A stretch of 64,000 bases of DNA from Arthrobacter sp. SW1 (GCF_001766675.1 NZ_MJLT01000045.1:1-64000); one strand, 5' to 3'. Shown: positions 8,479 to 21,810, counted from the first letter of the stretch. The notes: generated from the sequence alone by a model not told the origin. Numbers and translations: made by a program.

Positions 8479-9672
8479 GTGGCAAACAAGATGAAAGCGC
8501 TCCGCACCGCCGGAGCCCTGGCCGTGGCCGCACTGGCCCTGGCCTCCTGCGGCACCGCCTCGGGAAGCAACACCGGCGGCAACGGCGCCGCGACTCCGGC
8601 CAAGACCGAAATCGGCGCAGGCGAAGGCAAGGTCTCCATCCTGGCGTGGCCCGGCTATGTGGAGGACGGCAGCAACGACCCCAAGGTGGACTGGGTCAGC
8701 GCCTTCGAAAAGGAATCCGGCTGCCAGGTGGAATTCAAGCCCTTCGGCACCTCGGACGAAGCCGTGACCCTCATGCGCACGGGACAGTACGACGTCATTT
8801 CGGCCTCGGGCGACGCCTCGCTCCGGCTGATCGCCGGCGGCGACGTCCAGGAAGTCAACACCGAGCTGCTCAAGAACTACGCGGACGTCTACCCGTTCCT
8901 CAAGGACAAGGCCTGGAACACCGTGGACGGCAAGAACTACGGCATGCCGCACGGCTGGGGAGCCAACCTGCTCATGTACCGCTCCGACAAAGTCACCCCC
9001 GCGCCCACCTCCTGGAGCGCCGTGTTCGACGACGCCGCCAAGAACACCGGCAAGGTGACCGCCTACGATTCGCCCATCTACATCGCGGACGCGGCCCTGT
9101 ACCTGATGAAGCACAAGCCGGAACTCGGCATCAAGAACCCCTACGCCCTGGACGCCACCCAGCTGGCCGCCGCGGTTGAGCTGCTCAAGGAACAGCGCAA
9201 GCACGTGGGCGAGTACTGGTCCGACGTCGTCAAGGAAGTTCAGTCCTTCGCCTCCGGCAGCTCCCTGGTGGGCACCACGTGGCAGGTGGGTGCCAACATC
9301 GCCAAGGCCGACGGCACCAAGGTGGAAACCGTGCTTCCCGAAGAAGGCGCCACCGGCTGGTCCGATACCTGGATGATCAGCTCCAAGACCAAGAGCCCCA
9401 ACTGCTCCTACAAGTGGCTGGACTACATCGCCAGCCCGGCAGCCAACGCCCAGGTGGCCGAGTACTTCGGCGAATCCCCGGCCAACCCCAAGGCCTGCGA
9501 ACTGACCAAGGACAAGAAGCACTGCGAAACCTTCCACTCCGGTGACGCCTCCTACGCGGAGAAGATCTGGTACTGGACCACCCCCGTGAAGAAGTGCGTG
9601 GACGGCCGTACGGACGCCACCTGCACGGACTACTCGGAGTGGACCAAGGCCTGGACGGAAATCAAGGGCTAG
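8479..9672 (+). CDS. Extracellular solute-binding lipoprotein, PotD-like
   Basis: A 397-residue binding protein for the adjacent importer. The N-terminus has a lipoprotein signal with lipobox ALASC at about residue 20, then a low-complexity linker. The mature protein resembles spermidine/putrescine-type binding proteins (WPGYVEDG, ASGDASLRLI, GMPHGWGANLLMY). It probably starts at GTG 8479, eight bases after AGGAAAGG; ATG 8491 is the alternative. The C-terminal third has several cysteines, perhaps disulfide-linked outside the cell. Substrate unproven; a polyamine or related amine is likely. Confidence 0.9.
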   Translation: MANKMKALRTAGALAVAALALASCGTASGSNTGGNGAATPAKTEIGAGEGKVSILAWPGYVEDGSNDPKVDWVSAFEKESGCQVEFKPFGTSDEAVTLMRTGQYDVISASGDASLRLIAGGDVQEVNTELLKNYADVYPFLKDKAWNTVDGKNYGMPHGWGANLLMYRSDKVTPAPTSWSAVFDDAAKNTGKVTAYDSPIYIADAALYLMKHKPELGIKNPYALDATQLAAAVELLKEQRKHVGEYWSDVVKEVQSFASGSSLVGTTWQVGANIAKADGTKVETVLPEEGATGWSDTWMISSKTKSPNCSYKWLDYIASPAANAQVAEYFGESPANPKACELTKDKKHCETFHSGDASYAEKIWYWTTPVKKCVDGRTDATCTDYSEWTKAWTEIKG

Positions 9673-9676
9673 GACA

Positions 9677-10642
9677 ATGACAATGCAGCTCAGGCAGCCC
9701 GGCACCGGACCGGGCACCCAGAAGGCCCCGGGAAGCGGAGGCGGCGGCACCACCGCGCGCGCCGCCGTCCCGCGGGCCAGGAAGAACTCCCTTTCCGCCC
9801 TGCTGGACCGCTCACCGCGGCTCCGGCTGGCGGGCCTGCTCACGGCGCCGGCTGCCTGGCTGGGCATTGTCTACGTGGCCGCGCTCGCGGCCCTGCTCAT
9901 CACCGCGCTGTGGACCGTGGACAGCTTCACCGGCAAGGTCTCGCAGACGTGGACCCTGGACAACATCCTCCAGGCGCTCACGGATCCGGTGTACCAGGCC
10001 ATCGCCCTGCGGACGCTCTGGATCGCGCTCGCGGTGACCGTTATCGACGCCGTGCTGGCGCTGCCCATCGCGTTCTTCATCGCCAAGGTGGCCACGGCCC
10101 GCTGGCAGAAGCTCCTGGTGGTGGCGGTGCTCATGCCGCTCTGGGCCAGCTACCTGGTGAAGGCCTACGCCTGGCGCAACGTGCTGGCCGAGGGCGGCTT
10201 GCTCGAATGGCTGGGCACGCCGCTCGGCCTCAGCAGCCCCGGCTACTCGGAAACCGCCGTGATCATCACCCTGGCCTACATCTGGCTGCCGTACATGATC
10301 CTGCCCATCCACGCGGGCTTCGAGAAGGTTCCGGATTCCCTGCTGGAGGCCTCCAGCGACCTCGGCGCCAAGCCGTGGACCACCATGCGCCTGGTGGTGT
10401 TCCCCATCCTGGTGCCGTCCATCATCGCGGGAACCATCTTCACCTTCTCGCTGTCCCTGGGCGACTACATCACGGCACAGATCGTCGGCGGCACCACGCA
10501 GGTGCTCGGTACCGTGGTGTACGCCAACGTGGGCGCGGCCAACAACCTTCCGTTCGCGGCCGCGGTGTCCCTGATCCCGATCGTGATCATCATGGTCTAC
10601 CTGTTCGCCGTCCGCCGTACCGGCGCCCTGAACAACCTCTAG
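9677..10642 (+). CDS. ABC transporter permease, PotB-like
   Basis: A 321-residue inner-membrane permease with about six hydrophobic helices after a polar 45-residue N-terminus. The EAA coupling loop EASSDLGAKPWTTMRLVVFPIL lies around residues 228-248 (quoted in part) and contacts the ATPase. The gene begins four bases after the binding-protein stop, in the same operon. The unusually long glycine- and proline-rich cytoplasmic N-terminus is the only odd feature. Confidence 0.92.
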   Translation: MTMQLRQPGTGPGTQKAPGSGGGGTTARAAVPRARKNSLSALLDRSPRLRLAGLLTAPAAWLGIVYVAALAALLITALWTVDSFTGKVSQTWTLDNILQALTDPVYQAIALRTLWIALAVTVIDAVLALPIAFFIAKVATARWQKLLVVAVLMPLWASYLVKAYAWRNVLAEGGLLEWLGTPLGLSSPGYSETAVIITLAYIWLPYMILPIHAGFEKVPDSLLEASSDLGAKPWTTMRLVVFPILVPSIIAGTIFTFSLSLGDYITAQIVGGTTQVLGTVVYANVGAANNLPFAAAVSLIPIVIIMVYLFAVRRTGALNNL

Positions 10643-10651
10643 GAGCATGCT

Positions 10652-11476
10652 GTGAGACTTTCCCGCAGTGCCAAGACCGTCCTGGGCATCATCACGGCGC
10701 TCATCCTGCTCTTCATCTACGCACCGCTGTTGCTCGTGGTGGTGAACTCCTTCAACACGGACCGCACCTTCGGCTGGCCGCCCAAGGGCTTCACCCTGGA
10801 ATGGTGGGCCAAGGCCTTTGACTCCGCCGGCGTGCGCGAGGCCCTGGCCACCTCGCTGTGGGTGGCGCTGGTGTCCACGGCCATTTCCCTGGTGCTGGGA
10901 ACCCTGCTGGCGCTGGCCCTGCAGCGCTACCGCTTCTTCGGCCGCGAAGGCGTGAACCTGCTGGTCATCCTGCCTATCGCCCTGCCCGGCATCGTCACCG
11001 GCATCGCGCTGAACAACATGTTCACCACCATCATGGGCGTCTCCCTGAGCATGTGGACGGTGATCATCGCCCATGCCACGTTCTGCATGGTGACCGTGTT
11101 CAACAACGCCATCGCCCGGCTGCGGCGTATGAACGGGCGGCTCGAGGAAGCGTCCGCGGACCTCGGCGCCGGGGTGTTCACCACCTTCCGGCTGGTGACG
11201 TTCCCGCAGCTGCGTTCGGCACTGTTGGCCGGCGGCCTGTTGGCCTTCGCGCTCAGCTTTGACGAAATCATCGTCACCACCTTCACCATCGGCGCCGGCG
11301 ACACCACCCTGCCCATCTGGATCCTGCAGAACCTGTTCCGGCCCAACCAGGCACCCGTGGTCAACGTGGTGGCCGTGGTCCTCATCCTCATCTCGATCGT
11401 GCCGATCTGGCTGGCCCAGCGGCTCTCCGCGGACTCGGTGGGGGTGGCGCGGGTGAAGGCGGGCAGCAGCAAGTAG
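10652..11476 (+). CDS. ABC transporter permease, PotC-like
   Basis: Second permease of the importer, 274 residues, with about six membrane helices and the EAA loop EEASADLGAGVFTTFRLVTF near residues 167-186. It starts at GTG 10652, six bases after AGGAG; no nearby ATG is in frame. It closes the four-gene operon, followed by a strong hairpin. Confidence 0.92.
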   Translation: MRLSRSAKTVLGIITALILLFIYAPLLLVVVNSFNTDRTFGWPPKGFTLEWWAKAFDSAGVREALATSLWVALVSTAISLVLGTLLALALQRYRFFGREGVNLLVILPIALPGIVTGIALNNMFTTIMGVSLSMWTVIIAHATFCMVTVFNNAIARLRRMNGRLEEASADLGAGVFTTFRLVTFPQLRSALLAGGLLAFALSFDEIIVTTFTIGAGDTTLPIWILQNLFRPNQAPVVNVVAVVLILISIVPIWLAQRLSADSVGVARVKAGSSK

Positions 11477-11506
11477 CCCGGCTCCGGCAGCGGCTGAGGT
11501 AACACG

Positions 11507-11559
11507 GAGCAGACGGCGACGGCGGCACCTGCGGCGGGTGCCGTCGTCGCCGTCTGCTC
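11507..11559 (+). terminator. Strong hairpin after the polyamine-type ABC operon
   Basis: Arms 11507-11529 and 11537-11559 pair over 23 bases with one mismatch and a seven-base loop. It begins 30 bases after the last permease stop. Its GACGGCGACGGCGG-type stem resembles the hairpins at 54905, 57091 and 60312. Confidence 0.7.
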
Positions 11560-11691
11560 TGCCAGAGCTATCGGCGGAAGCATTCTGTGCGAAAACGGGG
11601 TGATCTCCCTGATCCATTGAAAGTTTGGTATTCCATGGATAGCCTCGGGGGACGCGCGCAAAACGTCCGACCGGGGGAAAGGACCGCATTA

Positions 11692-11982
11692 GTGGCACTC
11701 TACGAATACCGTTGCCCCACGTGCTCAGATTTCGAAGCCACCTTTCCAATGGGCGCCGCGCCGGATACGTTGACCTGCCCCCGCTGCCGGTCAAATGCCC
11801 GTCGCCGGATCAGCGCACCCCGGCTCTCCCGCACGGGCACGGCAGCCTTCCGGCTCATCGATTCCACCAAGCGCAGCGCGTACGAACCCGATGTCGTGAC
11901 GTCACGTAATCCCGGGTCCGGCCGGGGCAAACCCCGGACCAGCTCAGCCAACCCCTTGCACCAGAAACTGCCGCGGCCGTAA
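11692..11982 (+). CDS. fmdB: FmdB-family zinc-ribbon protein
   Basis: A 96-residue protein with the FmdB signature: start MALYEYRCPTC, second pair CPRC near residue 29, so a CxxC-CxxC zinc ribbon. The family is found beside formamidase genes and is thought to be regulatory, though its mechanism is unclear. I choose GTG 11692 because the family starts directly at this strand and GGGGGAAAGG lies about ten bases upstream; the longer frame adds unrelated sequence. It is cotranscribed with fmdA 38 bases downstream. Confidence 0.85.
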   Translation: MALYEYRCPTCSDFEATFPMGAAPDTLTCPRCRSNARRRISAPRLSRTGTAAFRLIDSTKRSAYEPDVVTSRNPGSGRGKPRTSSANPLHQKLPRP

Positions 11983-12020
11983 CCCTACGGGCGCGGCAAG
12001 CTATTTAAGGAGGATCATCA

Positions 12021-13277
12021 ATGCCCGAGCATGTTTTCCGACTGGACTCAAGGAAGAAGTTCGAGGAGCAGGAGAAAGTCGGCCACAACCGCTGGCACCC
12101 GGACATTCCACCGGTGGCCACGGTAAAGCCGGGGGATTCCTTCCGCGTGGACTGTCGGGAATGGTTCGATGGCGCGATTGTCAATGACGACTCGGCCGAA
12201 GACATCCTCAATGCCCCATTGCTGACGGTGCACAAGCTCAGTGGGCCGTTCGCCGTGGAAGGCGCCAAGCCGGGAGACCTGCTGATCGTGGACATCCTGG
12301 ATGTGGGGCCGATCCCACAGGAGGATTCCGGTCCCTTGGCCGGCCAGGGCTGGGGCTATACCGGGATCTTTGCCAGGAACAATGGCGGCGGCTTCCTGAC
12401 GGAGCAGTTCCCTGACGCGTATAAGGCGATCTGGGACTTTTCCGGCCAGACCGCCACCTCGCGCCACGTGCCAGGCGTCTCCTTCACCGGGCTTATCCAT
12501 CCCGGCCTGATGGGCACCGCGCCGTCGGCGGAGCTGCTGGCAAAGTGGAACAAGCGCGAAGGCGACCTCATCGCCACCGACCCGCACCGGGTTCCGCCGC
12601 TGGCGCTGCCGCCCGAGTCCGCGCACGCCGTCCTCGGAAGCCTGTCCGGCGCCGAATTCGACCGGGTGGCCCAGGAAGCGGCCCGCACCGCCCCGCCGCG
12701 GGAGAATGGCGGCAACCAAGACATCAAGAACCTCTCCAAGGGCACGCGGGTCTTTTACCCGGTGTTCGTGGACGGGGCCAATCTATCGGTCGGCGACCTG
12801 CATTTCTCCCAGGGCGATGGCGAGATCACCTTCTGCGGGGCCATTGAGATGGGTGGGTTCATCGACCTGCGGGTGGACCTGATCAAGGGCGGCATGGACA
12901 CCTATGGGGTCCACGAGAATGCCATCTTCATGCCCGGCACTACGGATCCGCAGTACAGCCAATGGCTGGCGTTCTCCGGGACCTCGGTGACCCTGGACGG
13001 CGAGCAGCGCTACTTGGACTCCCACCTGTCCTACCAGCGCGCCTGTCTGCATGCGATCGACTACCTGACGAAGTTCGGCTACAGCCCGGAGCAGGCGTAC
13101 TTGCTGCTGGGCGCTGCGCCGATCGAGGGCCGCCTCTCCGGGGTCGTGGACATTCCGAACTCCTGTTCCACCGTCTACCTCCCCACGGCGATCTTCGACT
13201 TCGACGTCCGGCCTTCCGCTTCCGGTCCGCACCAGATCGACCCGGGCATCGGCGCGCCACGGGCAAGCAACCGCTGA
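12021..13277 (+). CDS. fmdA: Formamidase (acetamidase/formamidase family)
   Basis: Hydrolyses formamide to formate and ammonia, a nitrogen-scavenging reaction. The 418-residue protein matches the FmdA family across its length, including N-terminal PEHVFRLDS, NRWHPDIPPVATV, HPGLMGTAPS, GGNQDIKNL and the C-terminal DYLTKFGYSPEQAYLLLGAAP. An AAGGAGG ribosome site at 12007-12013 fixes the ATG. Paired with fmdB as in other bacteria. Short aliphatic amides other than formamide are possible substrates. Confidence 0.95.
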   Translation: MPEHVFRLDSRKKFEEQEKVGHNRWHPDIPPVATVKPGDSFRVDCREWFDGAIVNDDSAEDILNAPLLTVHKLSGPFAVEGAKPGDLLIVDILDVGPIPQEDSGPLAGQGWGYTGIFARNNGGGFLTEQFPDAYKAIWDFSGQTATSRHVPGVSFTGLIHPGLMGTAPSAELLAKWNKREGDLIATDPHRVPPLALPPESAHAVLGSLSGAEFDRVAQEAARTAPPRENGGNQDIKNLSKGTRVFYPVFVDGANLSVGDLHFSQGDGEITFCGAIEMGGFIDLRVDLIKGGMDTYGVHENAIFMPGTTDPQYSQWLAFSGTSVTLDGEQRYLDSHLSYQRACLHAIDYLTKFGYSPEQAYLLLGAAPIEGRLSGVVDIPNSCSTVYLPTAIFDFDVRPSASGPHQIDPGIGAPRASNR

Positions 13278-13290
13278 CTTTTAGCGGGGC

Positions 13291-13551
13291 CTAGCGCTCA
13301 GGCAGGCCGGGCAATTCGCTGTTGGCGGCGGTCTCGATCCAGTCCACGGCTTCGTCCGAGAAATGGAAGCCTTCCGGGGTGGTTTCGCCGGACCACCACG
13401 CTTCGGACGAGATGGAACCGCCCGCCTCCACGATCTCAGCGATGATGTGGCGCGGAACGGCGTCGCCGTTGTTGTTGATCAGCCATTCCCGGGTGTCCGG
13501 GGTCAGCCGCAGCCACCATTTCGCCATGTCCAGGGGCTCGTCGAAGGTCAT
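13291..13551 (-). CDS. Small hypothetical protein
   Basis: An 86-residue acidic protein with several tryptophans (AKWWLRLTP, EAWWSG, VDWIETA), a plausible compact helical domain without signal peptide or membrane segment. Coding is supported by codon use matching the neighbours, not by a recognised family. It lies convergent with fmdA, 13 bases beyond its stop, and 45 bases from the end of the Lrp gene, which reads the same way. Function unknown. Confidence 0.6.
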   Translation of the reverse strand: MTFDEPLDMAKWWLRLTPDTREWLINNNGDAVPRHIIAEIVEAGGSISSEAWWSGETTPEGFHFSDEAVDWIETAANSELPGLPER

Positions 13552-13596
13552 GCGCCCAGTGTCCCACCACGGCGGCGCGCGGGGGAGGGGTGGGTG

Positions 13597-14535
13597 CTAC
13601 TTCGCCGGGGCGGCTTTCGCGGCCGCCACCTTCGCGGCGAGGATCTTGTCCAGCGGCTTGTCGTAGCGCTCCTGCACGATCTTCAGGTGCAGCCAGGACT
13701 CGGCACCTGCCACGGAATCCAGCGCGCGGAGGCTGTCCAGGATGCCGTGCATTTCGTCCGGCGTGGCCACACCCACCGTGGCCACCAGGTCGTACCGGCC
13801 GAAACACGTGGCGATGAACTCGACGCCCGGCGTCGCGGCCAGGAAATCGATGGCTTCCTCCGTGCCCTGCGAGGTGGAAATACCGAAGCCGAAAGCCAGC
13901 GACTGTGACGATCCGGAACGGCTGAGGATGGGCCCGATCTGCATGACCCGCGCGTCAAGCAGCCGCAGCACCCGGACGCGTGCGGCGCTCGCGGAGAGGC
14001 CCACCTTCTCGCCCAGCGCCTCGAAGCCGAGCCGGCCGTCCACCTGCAGCTCGCCCATGATTTGCAGGTCCGTGTGGTCCAGTTCCAGCCCCGGATCCGG
14101 AGGCTCCTGCCCCAGGAACAGGCTGCGGACCACGTCCTTGTACATCAGGACGTCGACGGCGGCCACGCCCTCCGCGAGGCGCAGCGTTTCGATGTCCTGG
14201 TAGAGCCGTTCCATGGTGGGCAGCCGGAGCTCCGCCACCACACCGTATTTGCCGGTGGTCAGCGAGGCGAAGACCGCGCCGTCTAGTCCGGCGAGGACCT
14301 CCAGTGCGGCCTGCGCGGAGCCGCTCAGCTGGACGGAGACATGCGCGACGGCGGTCAGGCCCAGCAGGCGCGGATGCACCGCTGCCACGATGCGCAGTTC
14401 GCCCGAGGACAGTAGTTCGTTGACCTTGGCTGTCGCCGTGGAGCGCGTGACGCCGAGCTGCTTCGAGAGCTCGCTGAACGAAGCGCGGCCGTCGGCTTGC
14501 AGGAGGCGGATCAGCCGCTCGTCCAGGGAATGCAT
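13597..14535 (-). CDS. Double-domain Lrp/AsnC-family regulator
   Basis: A 312-residue regulator, twice the usual Lrp length. An N-terminal helix-turn-helix (SFSELSKQLGVTRSTATAKV, about 18-37) is followed by an AsnC-like ligand domain, then a second helix-turn-helix-like segment (LGFEALGEKVGLSASAARVR) and a second ligand domain. I start at ATG 14535 (MHSLDERL), where the family begins; the upstream extension lacks similarity. It diverges from an amino-acid ABC operon, and two CAAATATCAATC direct repeats lie between them. Confidence 0.88.
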   Translation of the reverse strand: MHSLDERLIRLLQADGRASFSELSKQLGVTRSTATAKVNELLSSGELRIVAAVHPRLLGLTAVAHVSVQLSGSAQAALEVLAGLDGAVFASLTTGKYGVVAELRLPTMERLYQDIETLRLAEGVAAVDVLMYKDVVRSLFLGQEPPDPGLELDHTDLQIMGELQVDGRLGFEALGEKVGLSASAARVRVLRLLDARVMQIGPILSRSGSSQSLAFGFGISTSQGTEEAIDFLAATPGVEFIATCFGRYDLVATVGVATPDEMHGILDSLRALDSVAGAESWLHLKIVQERYDKPLDKILAAKVAAAKAAPAK

Positions 14536-14635
14536 GGTTCTCACCCTAGTCCCCACCGGCTCGGCAGCACGGGCAGCGGAATTGTCATGTGCCAATAGTG
14601 TCACGGGAGGTCTCTGCGGCAAAGAAATTTAGCTC

Positions 14636-14678
14636 CAAATATCAATCCTAAGAACAAAAACTCTGTCAAATATCAATC
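14636..14678. promoter_or_regulatory. Direct repeat CAAATATCAATC x2, candidate Lrp sites
   Basis: Identical 12-mers at 14636-14647 and 14667-14678 are spaced 31 bases, about three helical turns, in an AT-rich stretch between the divergent Lrp and ABC genes. Same-face spacing suits an oligomeric Lrp protein. Confidence 0.5.
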
Positions 14679-14803
14679 ACGCAACGGAATCGCTTGATTA
14701 ACTCCTCGTTTTCGCTACCATCGTGACCAGCGCCACATCCGGTTCCCCTCCGCCGTCGCGCATTGCATCAGACGTCCGCATCCCCCGTTCATTGGAGACG
14801 TAC

Positions 14804-15655
14804 ATGTCCACCTTCACGAAGGCCGCCCTGGCCGCGGCAGCACTCACCCTCGTACTGAGCGGCTGCTCCGGTGCCGCCACCCCCGCGCCCGCCGGCTCCG
14901 GCGGCGACAAAGCCCCCAAGGGCCTGGCCACCGCGGGGAAGCTGACGCTCTGCATCGATCCCGAGTACGCCCCGCTTGAGTACTATGCCAACGGCTCCAG
15001 CGGCGAGATCGTGGGCTTCGACGCCGACGCCGCCCGGGCCCTCGCCAAGCACTGGGGCGTGGAGACCAAGTTCGAGGTCACTACCTTCGACGGACTCATG
15101 CCCGGACTGCAGACCCGGCGCTGCGACGCGATCTTCGGCGGTCTCTACATGAGCAAGGCCCGCCTGGAAGTGGCCGACGCCGCGCCCGTGATGAACGCCG
15201 GTCCCGCCATCCTGGCCGCGCCGGACAACACCGGAAAGTTCAAGGAACCGCTGGACCTGTGCGGCCACTCGGTGGCTGCCCAGAGCGCCTCGGCCAACGC
15301 CGCCCGGATCGTGGAACTGAAGAAGGAATGCAAGGACGCGGGCAAGGAAGAACCGCGCCTCACCGAGTATCCGAAGACCGCCGAAACCGTGCTCGCCGTA
15401 CTCAACGGCAAGTCCGAAGCCTTGATCGAAACCAATGTGGCCGCCGCGTACATGGCCTCCCAGAACGAAGGCAAGCTCGCCGTCGCGCCCGGCGTCTTCC
15501 CGCCGGACACCACCTTCGGCGTCTTCACCCGCAAGGGCGACCAGCTCAGCCCCGCCGTTGCCGAAGGCCTGAAGGCCCTGCATGCGGACGGAACCCTCGC
15601 CAAGATCGCCACGCAGTACAAGCTCGATCCGGCGATCGTCGACGTCAAGCACTGA
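14804..15655 (+). CDS. Amino-acid-type ABC solute-binding lipoprotein
   Basis: A 283-residue binding protein of the SBP_bac_3 type. A lipoprotein signal ends at the lipobox VLSGC near residue 20. The mature region carries family landmarks LTLCIDPEYAPLEYY, GFDADAARALAKHWG and DGLMPGLQTRRCDAIFGG. GGAG six bases before ATG 14804 supports this start over the longer frame. It opens an operon with a permease and ATPase. Ligand unknown; the downstream amidohydrolase hints at an amidated or cyclic nitrogen compound. Confidence 0.92.
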   Translation: MSTFTKAALAAAALTLVLSGCSGAATPAPAGSGGDKAPKGLATAGKLTLCIDPEYAPLEYYANGSSGEIVGFDADAARALAKHWGVETKFEVTTFDGLMPGLQTRRCDAIFGGLYMSKARLEVADAAPVMNAGPAILAAPDNTGKFKEPLDLCGHSVAAQSASANAARIVELKKECKDAGKEEPRLTEYPKTAETVLAVLNGKSEALIETNVAAAYMASQNEGKLAVAPGVFPPDTTFGVFTRKGDQLSPAVAEGLKALHADGTLAKIATQYKLDPAIVDVKH

Positions 15656-15676
15656 CGCCCTGAAAGGACCCTCCTG

Positions 15677-16407
15677 ATGGAATTCGACGTCGGCATCTTC
15701 CTCGCGCAGCTGGTCAACCCCAGCTACCTGAGCGGTGCCTTCCTGTCCGTCGCCGTCGCGGTGCTGTCCCTGGTGCTGGCCACGGTGATCGGCTTCGTGG
15801 TGGCGCTCGGCCGCACCTCCCGCAGTCGGATCGGCCAGGGGGCGGCCGGGCTGTACACCTGGTTCTTCCGTGCCATTCCGGCGCTGCTGGTGCTCCTCAT
15901 CATCTGGAACGCCCTCCCTCAGCTCTTCCCGGTGCTGCGGCAGGAATGGTTCTCGCCGTTCATCGCCGCGTTCATCGGCCTGGGCGTGGTGGAGGCCGCG
16001 TTCATGGCGGAGATCATCCGTTCGGCCTTGCTCAGTGTGGACGAAGGCCAGGCGCTGGCAGGCCGCGCGCTGGGTATGTCCCCGGCGAAGGTCATGCTGA
16101 AAGTCATCCTTCCGCAGGCCATCCGGATCGCCCTGCCGCCCACCGGCAACGAATTCATCGGCTTGGTGAAGTTCTCCTCGCTGGCCTCCGTGATCTCCCT
16201 GCAGGAACTGCTCACCACGGCGCAGGTGGGTGTGAACATCACCTTCCGCTACGCCGAGTACTACGCCGCGGCGATCGTCTACTACCTGATCATCGTCAGC
16301 CTGCTGACCTTGGTCCAAAGCCAAGTGGAGAAGAAATTCGTATGGACCTCACGGAAAAAACCCAGGAAGCTTCCCGCGCAGGAACCCGCAGGCCAGGGAG
16401 TGTTCTC

Positions 16408-16411
<4 letters not shown>
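15677..16411 (+). CDS. Amino-acid-type ABC transporter permease
   Basis: A 244-residue His/Glu/Gln/Arg-opine type permease with about five membrane helices and the coupling loop [20 protein letters not shown] around residues 122-141. It lies 21 bases after the binding protein, and its TGA overlaps the GTG of the ATPase gene. The polar C-terminus ([15 protein letters not shown]) is longer than usual. Confidence 0.92.
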
Positions 16412-17199
<788 letters not shown>

Positions 17200-17260
17200 C
17201 GGCAGCGTCCATTAGTGCAACTGACGTTTTGACCAACAACAACACGTAAGGCCCTTATCC

Positions 17261-18934
17261 ATGTCACGCCTGGCATCGCACGAAACTTCGCCCATCGCCC
17301 CCGCGGCCACCATCTTCCACGGCGGCACCATCCGCACCGTTGACGAACAGAACTCCACCGCTGAGGCGATGCTGGTCATCGGCAACCGGATCGCCGCCGT
17401 CGGGACCCTGGCGGACTGCCGCACCGCGGCGGGCGAACTGACGACGGCGGCCCCCGCCGTCGTCGACCTCCAGGGACGCACAGTGGTGCCCGGCTTCCTG
17501 GACCCGCACGCGCACCCGCTCATGTACGGGCAGCTGCTGTCCTGGGTGGACTGCGGGCCGGACGTGGCGCCGGACATTCCCACCATGCTCGAACGGCTGA
17601 AGAAGGCCGCCGAGGAAACCCCCGGCAACACCCCGATCCGCGGCTACGGCTACGAACACCGCAACCTGGCCGAACGCCGCCATCCCACGCGGCAGGAATT
17701 CGACACCGTCTCCACCACCCGCGAGGTGTACGTGATGAACGCCAGCGGGCACGGCGGCGTGGTGAATACCTTCGTGCTGGAGCAGGCCGGAATCGGCAAG
17801 GACACCCCCAACCCGCCCGGCGGCACCTTCTTCCGGGACGCCGACGGCGAGCTGACCGGTGAGCTGTCCGACTCCGCCTGCGACATCCTCACCGGCGCGG
17901 ACGGCGTGAAGCTGGGCCACCACGGACCCAACTTCCACCTGGGCGACAGCAAGGAAGAGCACCGCGCCCAGCTGCTGCACGCCCAGCGTGAATTCCTCAG
18001 CCACGGCGTCACCACCATCGGTGACTGCCAGGTCACCAAGCGCGAATTCGCAGCCTACCTGGACCTCGTGGAGCGCGGCGAACTGCGGGCCCGGGTGAAC
18101 GCGTACTTCCTGTCGAGCCTGTTGGACGAGGTGCTGGAGCTGGGCCTGGTGGACAAGTTCGGCGACCCGCTGCTGTCCTTCGCCGGCATCAAGCTCTACG
18201 CCGACGGCACGCTGGGCGGCTGGACGGCGTACTTCCCCGAGGGCTACCGGGACGATCCCTGCCGCACCGGATCGCTGTACCACGAGCCCGCCGAGTACAA
18301 GGCGCTGGTGGCCAGGGCGCACAGTGCCGGGCTGCAGACCGCCACCCACGCGCAGTCGCCCACGGCCATCCAGCTGGTCCTCGACGCCGTGTCCTCCGCG
18401 CTTGAGGCTTCGCCGCGGGAGGACCACCGGCACCGGATCGAACACTGCGGCCTGCCCACGCTGGAGCAGATCGACCGCATGGCTGAGCTCGGGATCATGC
18501 CAGTCAACCAGCCGCAGCACTACTACAACTGGGGACCCGGCGTTACGGATGCCATCGGTTCCCCGGGTGAGCGCTTCAACCCGCTGGGCGAATTCGTGGC
18601 CGCGTCCGTGCCCGTGACCATGAGCTCGGACGCTCCCGTGGCGGATCCCCGCCCGCTCGAGGCCATCCAGACCTCGGTGACCCGCCTGACCCGCTCCGGC
18701 GTCCAGCTGGGCGGAGACCAGTTGAAGATCGACGCCGTCGAGGCCCTCCGCGCCCACACCATCAACGGCGCCCGGGCCATGGGACGCGAGCACGAACTCG
18801 GCTCGCTGGAGCCGGGCAAGCTGGCGGACTTCGTGGTGCTGGAAGCCGACCCCTTGGAGGTGCCCCACGGCGACATCAGCGGCATCGGCGTGCAGGAGAC
18901 CTGGGTCAACGGGGTGCAGGTGTACGCAGGGTAG
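17261..18934 (+). CDS. YtcJ-like metal-dependent amidohydrolase
   Basis: A 557-residue cytosolic amidohydrolase of the COG1574 class. The metal-binding DPHAHPL motif is near residues 82-88; GIKLYADGTLG contains a possible bridging lysine, and HAQSPTAI, HRIEHCG and SSDAPVADP supply further metal or catalytic residues. It lies 61 bases after the ABC ATPase and probably belongs to that operon, so it may hydrolyse the imported compound. The class includes N-substituted formamide deformylases, but the substrate here cannot be told. Confidence 0.85.
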   Translation: MSRLASHETSPIAPAATIFHGGTIRTVDEQNSTAEAMLVIGNRIAAVGTLADCRTAAGELTTAAPAVVDLQGRTVVPGFLDPHAHPLMYGQLLSWVDCGPDVAPDIPTMLERLKKAAEETPGNTPIRGYGYEHRNLAERRHPTRQEFDTVSTTREVYVMNASGHGGVVNTFVLEQAGIGKDTPNPPGGTFFRDADGELTGELSDSACDILTGADGVKLGHHGPNFHLGDSKEEHRAQLLHAQREFLSHGVTTIGDCQVTKREFAAYLDLVERGELRARVNAYFLSSLLDEVLELGLVDKFGDPLLSFAGIKLYADGTLGGWTAYFPEGYRDDPCRTGSLYHEPAEYKALVARAHSAGLQTATHAQSPTAIQLVLDAVSSALEASPREDHRHRIEHCGLPTLEQIDRMAELGIMPVNQPQHYYNWGPGVTDAIGSPGERFNPLGEFVAASVPVTMSSDAPVADPRPLEAIQTSVTRLTRSGVQLGGDQLKIDAVEALRAHTINGARAMGREHELGSLEPGKLADFVVLEADPLEVPHGDISGIGVQETWVNGVQVYAG

Positions 18935-18950
18935 GGGTTTCCTTGGGGCC

Positions 18951-21760
<2,810 letters not shown>

Positions 21761-21810
21761 CGTTGTTCCTCTCGACAGATCCGGGACAGGACCGGACCTT
21801 GATTGCACTA

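Noticed and set aside
9812..11794. 660-aa open frame antisense to the two polyamine-type permeases
   Set aside because: Composition is His/Gly/Gln-rich shadow sequence; the sense-strand permeases have clear helices, EAA loops and ribosome sites.
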